A stretch of 64,000 nt of DNA, taken from assembly GCA_036785325.1 (NCBI GenBank), contig JAXIVH010000001.1, positions 12,762,159-12,826,158 of the forward strand. Direction: 5' to 3'. Shown here in pieces: positions 25,101-37,100 of the stretch. The position numbers and the translations under genes were made by a program. The notes under the pieces were generated by a model. That model saw only the letters and a list, made by a program, of their open reading frames with translations. It was not told the origin of the DNA and made no database searches. Each line of letters starts with the position of its first letter. Positions within the stretch are counted from its first letter, which is position 1. The stretch is from Urophycis tenuis. Its lineage: Eukaryota; Chordata; Actinopteri; Gadiformes; Phycidae.

Positions 25101-28100
25101 TGTCCTGCAGTTGCTGTTGTTGGTCCTGCAGTTCCTTTTGTTGGTCCAGCAGTTGTTATTAGTGGTCCTAGTGTCGTTGTAATCGGTACTGCAGAAGTAG
25201 TTGTGGATCCTGCAGTTGTTGTTTTTGGTTCAGCATTTGTGGTTTGTCCTGAGGTTGTTGTAGGTGGTTCATCAGCCGTAGTGGTGGCTCCTGCAGTTGT
25301 CGTTGTTGGTCCTTCATTTGTTGTTTGTCCAGACATCGTTTTTGTTGGTCCTGCAGTTGTCATTGTTGATCCTTGAGTTGACACTGTGTGAACTGCAGTT
25401 GTCGTTGTTGATCCCTTTGTTGTTGTTGAATGTTGTGCAGTCTTTGTTGGATTAGCAGTTGTTGTTTTTCCAGCCGTTGTTTTGGTTAATGCTGCAGTTG
25501 TTTTTGGTTCAGCAGTTGTCGTGCTTGGACCTGATGTTTTGGTAGGTGGTCCATCAGTAGAAGTGGTGGCTTCTGCAGTCGTTTTTCGTCTTTCAGTTGT
25601 TGTTGTTGGTCCTGCAGTTGTCCATTTTTGTCCTGAACTTGTCATTGTTGGTCCAACAGTTGTTGTTACTGGTCCTGTCAGTGTTGTTGGTACTGCAGGA
25701 GTAGTAGTGGATCCTGTAGTAGTTTTTGTTGGTACCCCAGTTGTTATTGGTGGTCCCGCAATTGTCATTGTTGGTCCCTGGGTTGTTGTTGTTGGTACTT
25801 CAGGTGTTTTTGTCTGTTCTGCAGGTGTGGTTGTTGTTATACCTGTAGTAGTGGAGGTGTATCCAGCAGTTGTTGTTTGTCCTGCAGTTGTTGTTTTTCT
25901 TACAGTTGTTGTTGTTGCTCCAGCAGTAGTCATTAGTGGTCCTGTTGTCATTGTTATTGGTACTGCAGAAGTAGTTGTGGATCCAGCAGTTGTTTTTGGT
26001 TCAGCATTTGTTGTTTGTCCTGAGGTTGTTGTAGGTGGTCCATCAGTTGGAGTGTTGGCTCCTGCAGTTGTCGTTGTTTTTCCTGCAGTTGTTGTTGTTG
26101 GTCTTGCAGTTCCTTCAGTTAGTCCAGCAATTGTCGTTGCTGGTCCTGTCGTTCTGGGTATTGCAGAAGTAGTTGTGGCTCTTGCAGTTGTCATTGTTGG
26201 TCCTTCATTTGTTGTTTGTCCAGACGTCTTTTTTGTTGGTCCTTCAGTTGTCATTGTTGATCCTTGAGTTGACACTGTGTGTACTGCAGTTGTTGTTGTT
26301 GATCCCTTTGTTGTTGTTGAATGCAGTGCAGTCTTTTTTGGATTAGCAGTTGTTGTTTTACCTGCCGTTATCTTTGGTGCTGCAGATGTTGTAGTTGGTC
26401 CAACATGTGTTTTGGTTAATGCTGCAGTTGTTTTTGGTTCAGCAGTTGTCGTGCTTGGTCCTGACATTTTGGTAGGTGGTCCATCAGTAGAAGTGGTGGC
26501 TTCTGCAGTAGTCGTTTTTGGTCTTTGAGTTGTTGTTGTTGGTCCAGCAGTTTTCTTGGTTAATTCTACAGTTGTTGTTCCTGATACTGTCAGTGTTGTT
26601 GGTTCTGCAGGAGGAGAAGTTGATCCTGTAATAGTTTTTGTTGGTATACCAGTTGTTGTTGGTGGTCCTGTAGTTGTCGTTTTTGGTCCCTCAATCGTTG
26701 ATGTTCGTCCAGACGTTGTCCTTGTTGGTACGGGAATTGTCATTGTTGGTCCTTCAAGTGTTGTTCTCTGTTCTGCAGTTGTGGTTGTTGTTAAACCTGT
26801 AGTAGTGGAGCTGTATCCAGCAGTTGCTGTTTGTCCTGCAGAAGTTTTTTTTCCTACAGTTGTTTTGGTTGGTCCTGCAGTTCCTTTTGTTGGTCTAGCA
26901 GTAGTTATTAGTGGTCCTGTTGTCATTGTTATTGGTACTACAGAAGTAGTTTTGGATCCAGCAGTTGTTTTTTTTGGTACTGCAATTGTTGTTTCCTGTT
27001 CAGCGTTTGTGGTTTGTCCTGAGGTTGTTGTAGGTTGTCCATCAGTCATACTGATGGCTCCTGCAGTTGTTGTTGTTGGTCCTGCAGTTCCTTTTGTTAG
27101 TTCTGCAGTTGTCATTGCTGGTCCTATCATTGTTCTTGGTATTGCAGAAGTAGTTGTGGATCCTGCAGTTGTTTTGGTTGGTACTGCACCTGTTGTTTTT
27201 GGTTCAGCATTCGTGGTTGAGCCAGAGGTTGTTGTAGGTGGTCCGACAGTTATAGTGGTAGCTCCTGCAGTTGTTGTTGGTCCGTCATTTGTTGTTTGTC
27301 CAGACGTTGTTTTTCTTGGTCCTGCAGTTGTCATTGTTGGTCCTTCAGGTGTTGTTGTCTGTTCTGCAGTTGTGGTTGTGGTTAAACCTGTAGTGGTGGA
27401 GCTGTATCCAGCAGTTGTTGTTTTTCCTACAGTTGTTGTTCTTGGTCCTGCAATTACTTTTGTTGGTCCAGCAGTAGTCATTAGTGGTCCTGTTGTCGGT
27501 GTTATTGGTAATGCAGAAGTAGTTGTGGATCCAGCAGTTGTTTTTGTTGGTACTGCAGTTGTTTTCAGTTCAGCATTTGTGGTTTCTCCTGAGGTTGTTG
27601 GAGGTGGTCCATCAGTTGTAGTGGTGTCTGCTGCAGTTGTTGGTGTTTTTCCTGCAGTTCCCTTTGTTATTCCAGCGGTTGTTGTTGCTGGTCCTGTCGT
27701 TCTTGTTATCGCAGAAGTAGTTGTGGCTCCTGCAGTTGTCGTTGTTGGTCCTTCGTTTGTTGTTTGTCCAGACATTGTTTTTGTTGGTCCTGCAGTTGTA
27801 ATTGTTGATCCTTGAGTTGACACTGTGTGAACTGCAATTGTCGTTGTTGATCCATTTGTTGTTGTTGAATGTCGTGCAGTCTTTGTTGGACAAGCAGTTG
27901 TTGTTTTTCCTGCTGTTGTTTTGGTTAATGCTGCAGTTGTTTTTGGTTCAGCAGTTGTCACTGTTGGACCTGACGTTTTGGTAGGTGGTCCATAAGTAGA
28001 AGTGGTGGCTTCTACAGTAGTCGTTTTTGGTCTTTCAGTTGTTGTTGTTGTTGGTCCTGCAGTTGTCAATTTTGGTCCTGAACTTGTTGTTGTTTGTGCA

Positions 28101-31100
28101 GCAGTTGTCTTTGTTAATGCTGCAGTTGTTGTTGCTGGTCCTGTCAGTGTTGTTGGTACTAAAGGAGTATAAGTGGATCCGTTAGTAGTTTTTGGTACCC
28201 CAGTTGTTGTTGGTGGTCCTGCAGTTGTCGTTGTTTGTCCTGCAATCATTGATGTTCGTCCAGACATCCTTGTTGGTCCAGTAATTGTCATTGTTGGTCC
28301 TTCAGGTGTTGTTGTTTGTTCTGCAGTTGTGGTTATTGTAAAACCTTTAGTAGTGGAGGTGTATCCAGCAGCTGTTGTTTGTCCTGCAGTTGTTGTTTTT
28401 CCTACAGTTGTTGTTCTTGGTCCTGCAGTTCCTTTTGTTTGTCCAACAGTAGTTATTAGTGGTCCTGTTGTCGTTGTTATTGGTACTGCAGAAGTAGTTG
28501 TGGATCCAGCAGTTGTTTTTGTTGGTACTGCAGTTGTTGTTTTTGGTTCAGCATTTGTGGTTTGTCCTGAGGCTGTTGTAGGTGGGCCGTCAGTCGTAGT
28601 GGTGGCTCCTGCAGTTGTCGTTTTTCCTGCAGTTGTTGTTTTTTGTCCTGCAGTTCCTTTTGTTAGTCCAGCAGTTGTCGTTGCTGGTCCTATCGTTCTG
28701 GGTATTGCAGAAGTAGTTGTGGCTCTTGCAGTTGTCGTTGTTGGTCCTTCATTTGTTGTTTGTCCAGACGTCTTTTTTGTTGGTCCTTCAGTTGTCATTG
28801 TTGATCCTTGAGTTGACACTGTGTGTACTGCAGTTGTTGTTGTTGATCCCTTTGTTGTTGTTGAATGCAGTGCAGTCTTTTTTGGATTAGCAGTTGTTGT
28901 TTTACCTGCCGTTATCTTTGGTGCTGCAGATGTTGTAGTTGGTCCAACATGTGTTTTGGTTAATGCTGCAGTTGTTTTTGGTCCAGCAGTTGTTGTTGCT
29001 GGTCCTATCGTTCTGGGTATTGCAGAAGTAGTTGTGGCTCTTGCAGTTGTCATTGTTGGTGTTTGTCCAGACATTGTTTTTGTTTGTCCTGCAATTGTTA
29101 TCGTTGGTCCTTGGGTTGTCGTTGGTCCTCGAGCTGTTTTCTTGTCTGCAGTTGTGGTTGTTATTAAAACTGCAGTAGGTGAGGTGTATCCAGCAGTTGT
29201 CGTTTTTCTTGCAGCTGTTGTTGTTGGTCCTGCATTTCCTTTTGTTGGTCCAGCAGTTGTCATTGGCGGTCCTGGAATTGTCGTTTTTGGCCCGGCACTT
29301 GTCGTTGATCCATCAGGTGTTGCTGTCTGTCCCAGAGTTGTTGTTGGTGCTGACGTAGTTGAGGTGTGTCCACTAGTATCTTGCCCTGCAGGTGTTGGTG
29401 TTGGTCCTGAGGTTTTTGTATGTGGTCCATCAGTAGTAGTGGTGGCTCCTTCAGTTGTTGTTGTTGGTCTTTCAGTTGTCCTTTGTCCTGCAGACGTTGT
29501 TATTGGTTCTGCATCTGTTGTTTGTCCTTCAGTTGGTGCTGTCTGTCCTGCAGTTGTTGTTGGTTTTGCAGTAGTTGAGCTGTGTCCAGCAGTCTTTTGT
29601 TCTGCAGTTGTTGCTTTTGGTCCTGAGGTTTTTGAAGGTGGTCCATCAGTAGTGGTGGTGGCTCCTGCAATTGTCGTTGTTGGTCCTGAGGTTATTGTTG
29701 TTGGTTGTGCTTTTGTCGTTGTTCGTCCTTCAGTTGTTGTTGATTTTCTTGCAGATGTCGAGGTGTGTCCAGCAGTTGTCGTTTGTCCTGCAGACTTTCT
29801 TGTTTGTCCTTCATTTGTCGTTGTTGGTGCTGCAGTAGTAGAGGTGCGTCCAGCAGTTGTTCTTTGTCCTGAAGTTGTAGTTGTGTATACTTCAGTAGTT
29901 GTGGTGGGTCCTGACATTGTCATCGTGGATTTATCATTTGACTTTGTTGTTCCTGTATTTGTTATTGGTTCTTTAGTCATTGTGTTTGCTCCTGAAGTTT
30001 TTGTAGGTGGTATCCTAGTAAATGTTGTTGGTCCAGATGTTGTTGTTGTTCCTTCAGTTGTCATTGTTTGTTCAGCAGTTGTTGCTGGTAGTCCTGTGGT
30101 TGTTGCCGTTGGTCCTGCAGTTGTCATTGTAGGTCCTTCAGTTGTTGCAGTCTGTCCTGCAGTTGTTGTTGGTTCTGCAGTAGCTGAGGTGTGTCCAGCA
30201 GTCTTTTGTTCTGCAGTTGTTGGCGTTGGTCCTGAGGTTTTCGAAGGTGGTGCATCAATAGTAGTGGTGGCTCCTGCAGTTGTCGTTGTTGGTCCTGAGG
30301 TTGTTGTTGTTGGTCGTGCATTAGATGTGTTTGGTCCTGCAGTTTTTGTTTTTCCTGCAGGAGCCAAGGTGTGTCCAACAGTTGTCTTTTGTCCTGCAGA
30401 CTTTGTTGTTGGTCCTTCAGTTGTTTTTGTTTGTCCTGTAGTTTCCCTAGTTGGTCCTTCAGTTGCTGTTGTATGTGCCATTGTTGTCGTTGTATGTCCT
30501 TCAGTTGTTTTTGATGATCCTGCACTTGTTATTTGTCCTTCAGTTGTTGGTATCTCTCCAGCAGTTGTGGTCTTTTGTTCTGCAGTTGTCCTTTTTAGTC
30601 CTTCAGTTACTGTTGTTGGTGCTGATGTTGTCGTTGTATGTCCTGCAGTAGTAGAGGTGCGTCCAGCAGTTGTTGTTAGTCCTGAAGTTGTAGTTGTGTA
30701 TTTCTCAGTAGTTGTGGTGGGTCCTGCCATTGGTATCGTGGATTCATCATTTGAATTTGTTGTTCCTGCACTTGTTATTGGTTCTTTAGTCATTGTGTTT
30801 GGTCCTGAATTTTTTGTAGATGGTCCATCGGTAGTAATGGTGAGTGCTTCAGGTGTTCTTGTTGGTATCATAGTAAATGTTGTTGGTCCAGAAGTTGTTG
30901 TCGTTGTTCCATCAGTTGATATTGTTTGTCCAGCAGTTGTCGCTGGTAGTCCTGTGGTTGTTGCCGTTGGTCCTGCAGTTGTCATTTTTGGTCCCTTAGT
31001 TGCCATTCTTGGTGCTGATGTTGTTGCTTGTTTTCCAATTGTTGATGTTGGCTCTGCACTTGTTGTTGGTCCTTCAGTTGTTGCCGTCTGTCCTGCAGTT

Positions 31101-34100
31101 GTTGGTGGTTCTGCAGTAGCTGAGGTGTGCCCAGCAGTCTTTTGTTCTGCAGTTGTTGGCCTTGGTCCTGAGGTTTTTGAAGGTGGTCCATCAGTAGATG
31201 TGGTGGCTCCTGCAGTTGTCGATGTTGGTCCTGAGGTTGTCGTTGTTGGTTGTGCATTAGATGTTGTTGTTGTTGGTCCTTCAGTTGTTGTTTTTTCTGC
31301 AGGAGTTGAGGTGTGTTCAAGAGTTGTCCTTTCTCTTGCAGACTTTGTTGTTAGTCCTTCAGTTGTTGTTGTTTGTCCTGCTTTTTCCCTAGTTAGTCCT
31401 TCAGTTGTTGTTGTTGGTGCTGATGTTGTTGTTGTTGTTTGTCCTTCAGTTGTTGCCGTTCGTCCTGCACTTGTTGTTGGTCCTTCAGTTGTTGCTGTTT
31501 CTCCTGCAGTTGTTGTTGTTTGTGCTGCAGTTCTCCCTGTTAGTTCTTCAGTTACTGTTGTTGATGCTGATGTTGTCGTCATTGGTCCTGCAGTAGTAGA
31601 GGTGTGTCCAGCAGTTGTTGTTTGTCCTGAAGTTGCAGTTGTGTATCCTTCAGTAGTTGTGGTGTGTCCTGCCATTGTCATTGTGGATTCATCATTTGAC
31701 TGTGTTGTTCCTTCACGTGTTATTGGTTCTTTAGTCATGGTGTTTGCTCCTGAAGGTATTGTAGGTTGTCCATAAGTAGTAATGGTGGGTCGTTTTGTTC
31801 TTCGTCCAGTTGTTCTTGTTAATATCGTAGTAAATGTTGTTGGTCCAGATGTTGTTGTCGTTGTTCCTTCAGTTGTCATTGTTTGTCCAGCAGTTGTCGC
31901 TGTTAGTTCTGTGGTTGTTGCTGTCTCTCCTCCAGTTTTTGTTGTTTGTCCTGCTTTTGAACTTGTTAGTCCTTCAGTTACTGTTGTTGATGCTGATTTA
32001 GTCGTTGTGTATCCTTCAGTAGTAGAGGTGGGTCCTGCCATTGTCATCGTGGATTCATCATTTGACTTTGTTGTTCCTTCACTTGTTATTGGTTCTTTAG
32101 TCATGGTGTTTGGTCCTGAAGTTTTTCTAGGTGGCCCATCTGTAGTAATGGTGGGTCCTTCAGTTGTTCTTGTTGGTATCGTAGTAAATGTTGTTGGTCC
32201 AGATGTTGTTGTCATTGTTCCTTCAGTTGTCATTGTTTGTCCAGCAGTTGTCGCTGGTAGTCCTGTGGTTGTTGCCGTTGGTCCTGCAGTTGTCACTGTT
32301 CGTCCCTCAGTTGCCATTCTTGGTGCTGATGTTCTCGTTGTTTGTCCTTCAATTGTTATTTTTGGTTCCGCACTTGTTGTTGGTCCTCCAGTTGTTGCCG
32401 TCTGTCCTGCAGTTGTTGTTGGTTGTTCTGCAGTTGTTGGTGTTGGTCCTGAGGTTTTTGAAGGTGGTCCATCAGTAGTAGTGGTGGGTCCTGCAATTGT
32501 CAGTGTTGGTCCTGAGTTTGTTGTTGTTGCTCTTGCAGTTGTTGTTTTTCTTCTTGCAGGAGCCGACATGTGTCCAACGGTTGTTCCTTGTCCTGCAGAC
32601 GTTGTTGTTGGTCCTTCAATTGTCGTTGTTTGTCCTGCAGTTTTCCTAGTCTGTGCTTGACTCGCTGTTGTATGTGCTGATGTCGTCATTGTTTGTCCTT
32701 CAGTTGTTGTTATTGGTCCTGCAGTTTTTGGTCCTTCAGTTGTTGCTGTCTCTCCTGCAGTTGTTGTTGTTTGTCCTGTAGTTGTCCTTGTTAGTCCTTC
32801 AGTTACTGTTGTTGTCTTTGGTCCTGCAGTAATAGAGGTGCGTTCAGCAGTTGTTGTTTGTCCTGAAGATGTAGTTGTGTATTGTTCAGTAGTTGTTGTG
32901 GGTCCTGCCATTGGTATCGTGGATTCATCATTTGACTTTGTTGATTCTGCACTTGTTATTGGTTCTTTAGTCATGGTGTTTGGTCTTGAATTTTTTGTAG
33001 GTGGTCCAAAAGTATGAATGGTGGCTCCTTCAGCTGTTCTTGTTGGTATTGTAGTAAATGTTGTTGGTCCATATGTCGTTGTTGTTGGTCCAGATGTTCT
33101 TGTTGTTGTTCCTTCAGTTGTCATTGTTGGTCCTTCAGTTGCCATTCTTGGTGCTGATGTTGTTGTTTGTTCTTCAATTGTTATTGTTGGTTCTTCACTT
33201 GTTGTTGGTCCTTCAGTTGTCGCCGTCTGTCCTGCAGTTGTTGGTGGTTCTGCAGTAGCTGAGGTGTGCCCAGCAGTCTTTTGTTCTGCAGTTGTTGGCC
33301 TTGGTCCTGAGGTTTTTGAAGGTGGTCCATCAGTAGATGTGGTGGCTCCTGCAGTTGTCGATGTTGGTCCTGAGGTTGTCGTTGTTGGTTGTGCATTAGA
33401 TGTTGTTGTTGTTGGTCCTTCAGTTGTTGTTTTTTCTGCAGGAGTTGAGGTGTGTCCAAGAGTTGTCCTTTCTCTTGCAGACTTTGTTGTTAGTCCTTCA
33501 GTTGTTGTTGTTTGTCCTGCTTTTTCCCTAGTTAGTCCTTCAGTTGTTGTTGTTGGTGCTGATGTTGTTGTTGTTGTTTGTCCTTCAGTTGTTGCCGTTC
33601 GTCCTGCACTTGTTGTTGGTCCTTCAGTTGTTGCTGTTTCTCCTGCAGTTGTTGTTGTTTGTGCTGCAGTTCTCCCTGTTAGTTCTTCAGTTACTGTTGT
33701 TGATGCTGATGTTGTCGTCATTGGTCCTGCAGTAGTAGAGGTGTGTCCAGCAGTTGTTGTTTGTCCTGAAGTTGCAGTTGTGTATCCTTCAGTAGTTGTG
33801 GTGTGTCCTGCCATTGTCATTGTGGATTCATCATTTGACTGTGTTGTTCCTTCACGTGTTATTGGTTCTTTAGTCATGGTGTTTGCTCCTGAAGGTATTG
33901 TAGGTTGTCCATAAGTAGTAATGGTGGGTCGTTTTGTTCTTCGTCCAGTTGTTCTTGTTAATATCGTAGTAAATGTTGTTGGTCCAGATGTTGTTGTCGT
34001 TGTTCCTTCAGTTGTCATTGTTTGTCCAGCAGTTGTCGCTGTTAGTTCTGTGGTTGTTGCTGTCTCTCCTCCAGTTTTTGTTGTTTGTCCTGCTTTTGAA

Positions 34101-37100
34101 CTTGTTAGTCCTTCAGTTACTGTTGTTGATGCTGATTTAGTCGTTGTGTATCCTTCAGTAGTAGAGGTGGGTCCTGCCATTGTCATCGTGGATTCATCAT
34201 TTGACTTTGTTGTTCCTTCACTTGTTATTGGTTCTTTAGTCATGGTGTTTGGTCCTGAAGTTTTTCTAGGTGGCCCATCTGTAGTAATGGTGGGTCCTTC
34301 AGTTGTTCTTGTTGGTATCGTAGTAAATGTTGTTGGTCCAGATGTTGTTGTCATTGTTCCTTCAGTTGTCATTGTTTGTCCAGCAGTTGTCGCTGGTAGT
34401 CCTGTGGTTGTTGCCGTTGGTCCTGCAGTTGTCACTGTTCGTCCCTCAGTTGCCATTCTTGGTGCTGATGTTCTCGTTGTTTGTCCTTCAATTGTTATTT
34501 TTGGTTCCGCACTTGTTGTTGGTCCTCCAGTTGTTGCCGTCTGTCCTGCAGTTGTTGTTGGTTGTTCTGCAGTTGTTGGTGTTGGTCCTGAGGTTTTTGA
34601 AGGTGGTCCATCAGTAGTAGTGGTGGGTCCTGCAATTGTCAGTGTTGGTCCTGAGTTTGTTGTTGTTGCTCTTGCAGTTGTTGTTTTTCTTCTTGCAGGA
34701 GCCGACATGTGTCCAACGGTTGTTCCTTGTCCTGCAGACGTTGTTGTTGGTCCTTCAATTGTCGTTGTTTGTCCTGCAGTTTTCCTAGTCTGTGCTTGAC
34801 TCGCTGTTGTATGTGCTGATGTCGTCATTGTTTGTCCTTCAGTTGTTGTTATTGGTCCTGCAGTTTTTGGTCCTTCAGTTGTTGCTGTCTCTCCTGCAGT
34901 TGTTGTTGTTTGTCCTGTAGTTGTCCTTGTTAGTCCTTCAGTTACTGTTGTTGTCTTTGGTCCTGCAGTAATAGAGGTGCGTTCAGCAGTTGTTGTTTGT
35001 CCTGAAGATGTAGTTGTGTATTGTTCAGTAGTTGTTGTGGGTCCTGCCATTGGTATCGTGGATTCATCATTTGACTTTGTTGATTCTGCACTTGTTATTG
35101 GTTCTTTAGTCATGGTGTTTGGTCTTGAATTTTTTGTAGGTGGTCCAAAAGTATGAATGGTGGCTCCTTCAGCTGTTCTTGTTGGTATTGTAGTAAATGT
35201 TGTTGGTCCATATGTCGTTGTTGTTGGTCCAGATGTTCTTGTTGTTGTTCCTTCAGTTGTCATTGTTGGTCCTTCAGTTGCCATTCTTGGTGCTGATGTT
35301 GTTGTTTGTTCTTCAATTGTTATTGTTGGTTCTTCACTTGTTGTTGGTCCTTCAGTTGTCGCCGTCTGTCCTGCAGTTGTTGGTGGTTCTGCAGTAGCTG
35401 AGGTGTGCCCAGCAGTCTTTTGTTCTGCAGTTGTTGGCCTTGGTCCTGAGGTTTTTGAAGGTGGTCCATCAGTAGATGTGGTGGCTCCTGCAGTTGTCGA
35501 TGTTGGTCCTGAGGTTGTCGTTGTTGGTTGTGCATTAGATGTTGTTGTTGTTGGTCCTTCAGTTGTTGTTTTTTCTGCAGGAGTTGAGGTGTGTCCAAGA
35601 GTTGTCCTTTCTCTTGCAGACTTTGTTGTTAGTCCTTCAGTTGTTGTTGTTTGTCCTGCTTTTTCCCTAGTTAGTCCTTCAGTTGTTGTTGTTGGTGCTG
35701 ATGTTGTTGTTGTTGTTTGTCCTTCAGTTGTTGCCGTTCGTCCTGCACTTGTTGTTGGTCCTTCAGTTGTTGCTGTTTCTCCTGCAGTTGTTGTTGTTTG
35801 TGCTGCAGTTCTCCCTGTTAGTTCTTCAGTTACTGTTGTTGATGCTGATGTTGTCGTCATTGGTCCTGCAGTAGTAGAGGTGTGTCCAGCAGTTGTTGTT
35901 TGTCCTGAAGTTGCAGTTGTGTATCCTTCAGTAGTTGTGGTGTGTCCTGCCATTGTCATTGTGGATTCATCATTTGACTGTGTTGTTCCTTCACGTGTTA
36001 TTGGTTCTTTAGTCATGGTGTTTGCTCCTGAAGGTATTGTAGGTTGTCCATAAGTAGTAATGGTGGGTCGTTTTGTTCTTCGTCCAGTTGTTCTTGTTAA
36101 TATCGTAGTAAATGTTGTTGGTCCAGATGTTGTTGTCGTTGTTCCTTCAGTTGTCATTGTTTGTCCAGCAGTTGTCGCTGTTAGTTCTGTGGTTGTTGCT
36201 GTCTCTCCTCCAGTTTTTGTTGTTTGTCCTGCTTTTGAACTTGTTAGTCCTTCAGTTACTGTTGTTGATGCTGATTTAGTCGTTGTGTATCCTTCAGTAG
36301 TAGAGGTGGGTCCTGCCATTGTCATCGTGGATTCATCATTTGACTTTGTTGTTCCTTCACTTGTTATTGGTTCTTTAGTCATGGTGTTTGGTCCTGAAGT
36401 TTTTCTAGGTGGCCCATCTGTAGTAATGGTGGGTCCTTCAGTTGTTCTTGTTGGTATCGTAGTAAATGTTGTTGGTCCAGATGTTGTTGTCATTGTTCCT
36501 TCAGTTGTCATTGTTTGTCCAGCAGTTGTCGCTGGTAGTCCTGTGGTTGTTGCCGTTGGTCCTGCAGTTGTCACTGTTCGTCCCTCAGTTGCCATTCTTG
36601 GTGCTGATGTTCTCGTTGTTTGTCCTTCAATTGTTATTTTTGGTTCCGCACTTGTTGTTGGTCCTCCAGTTGTTGCCGTCTGTCCTGCAGTTGTTGGTGT
36701 TGGTCCTGAGGTTTTTGAAGGTGGTCCATCAGTAGTAGTGGTGGGTCCTGCAATTGTCAGTGTTGGTCCTGAGTTTGTTGTTGTTGCTCTTGCAGTTGTT
36801 GTTTTTCTTCTTGCAGGAGCCGACATGTGTCCAACGGTTGTTCCTTGTCCTGCAGACGTTGTTGTTGGTCCTTCAATTGTCGTTGTTTGTCCTGCAGTTT
36901 TCCTAGTCTGTGCTTGACTCGCTGTTGTATGTGCTGATGTCGTCATTGTTTGTCCTTCAGTTGTTGTTATTGGTCCTGCAGTTTTTGGTCCTTCAGTTGT
37001 TGCTGTCTCTCCTGCAGTTGTTGTTGTTTGTCCTGTAGTTGTCCTTGTTAGTCCTTCAGTTACTGTTGTTGTCTTTGGTCCTGCAGTAATAGAGGTGCGT

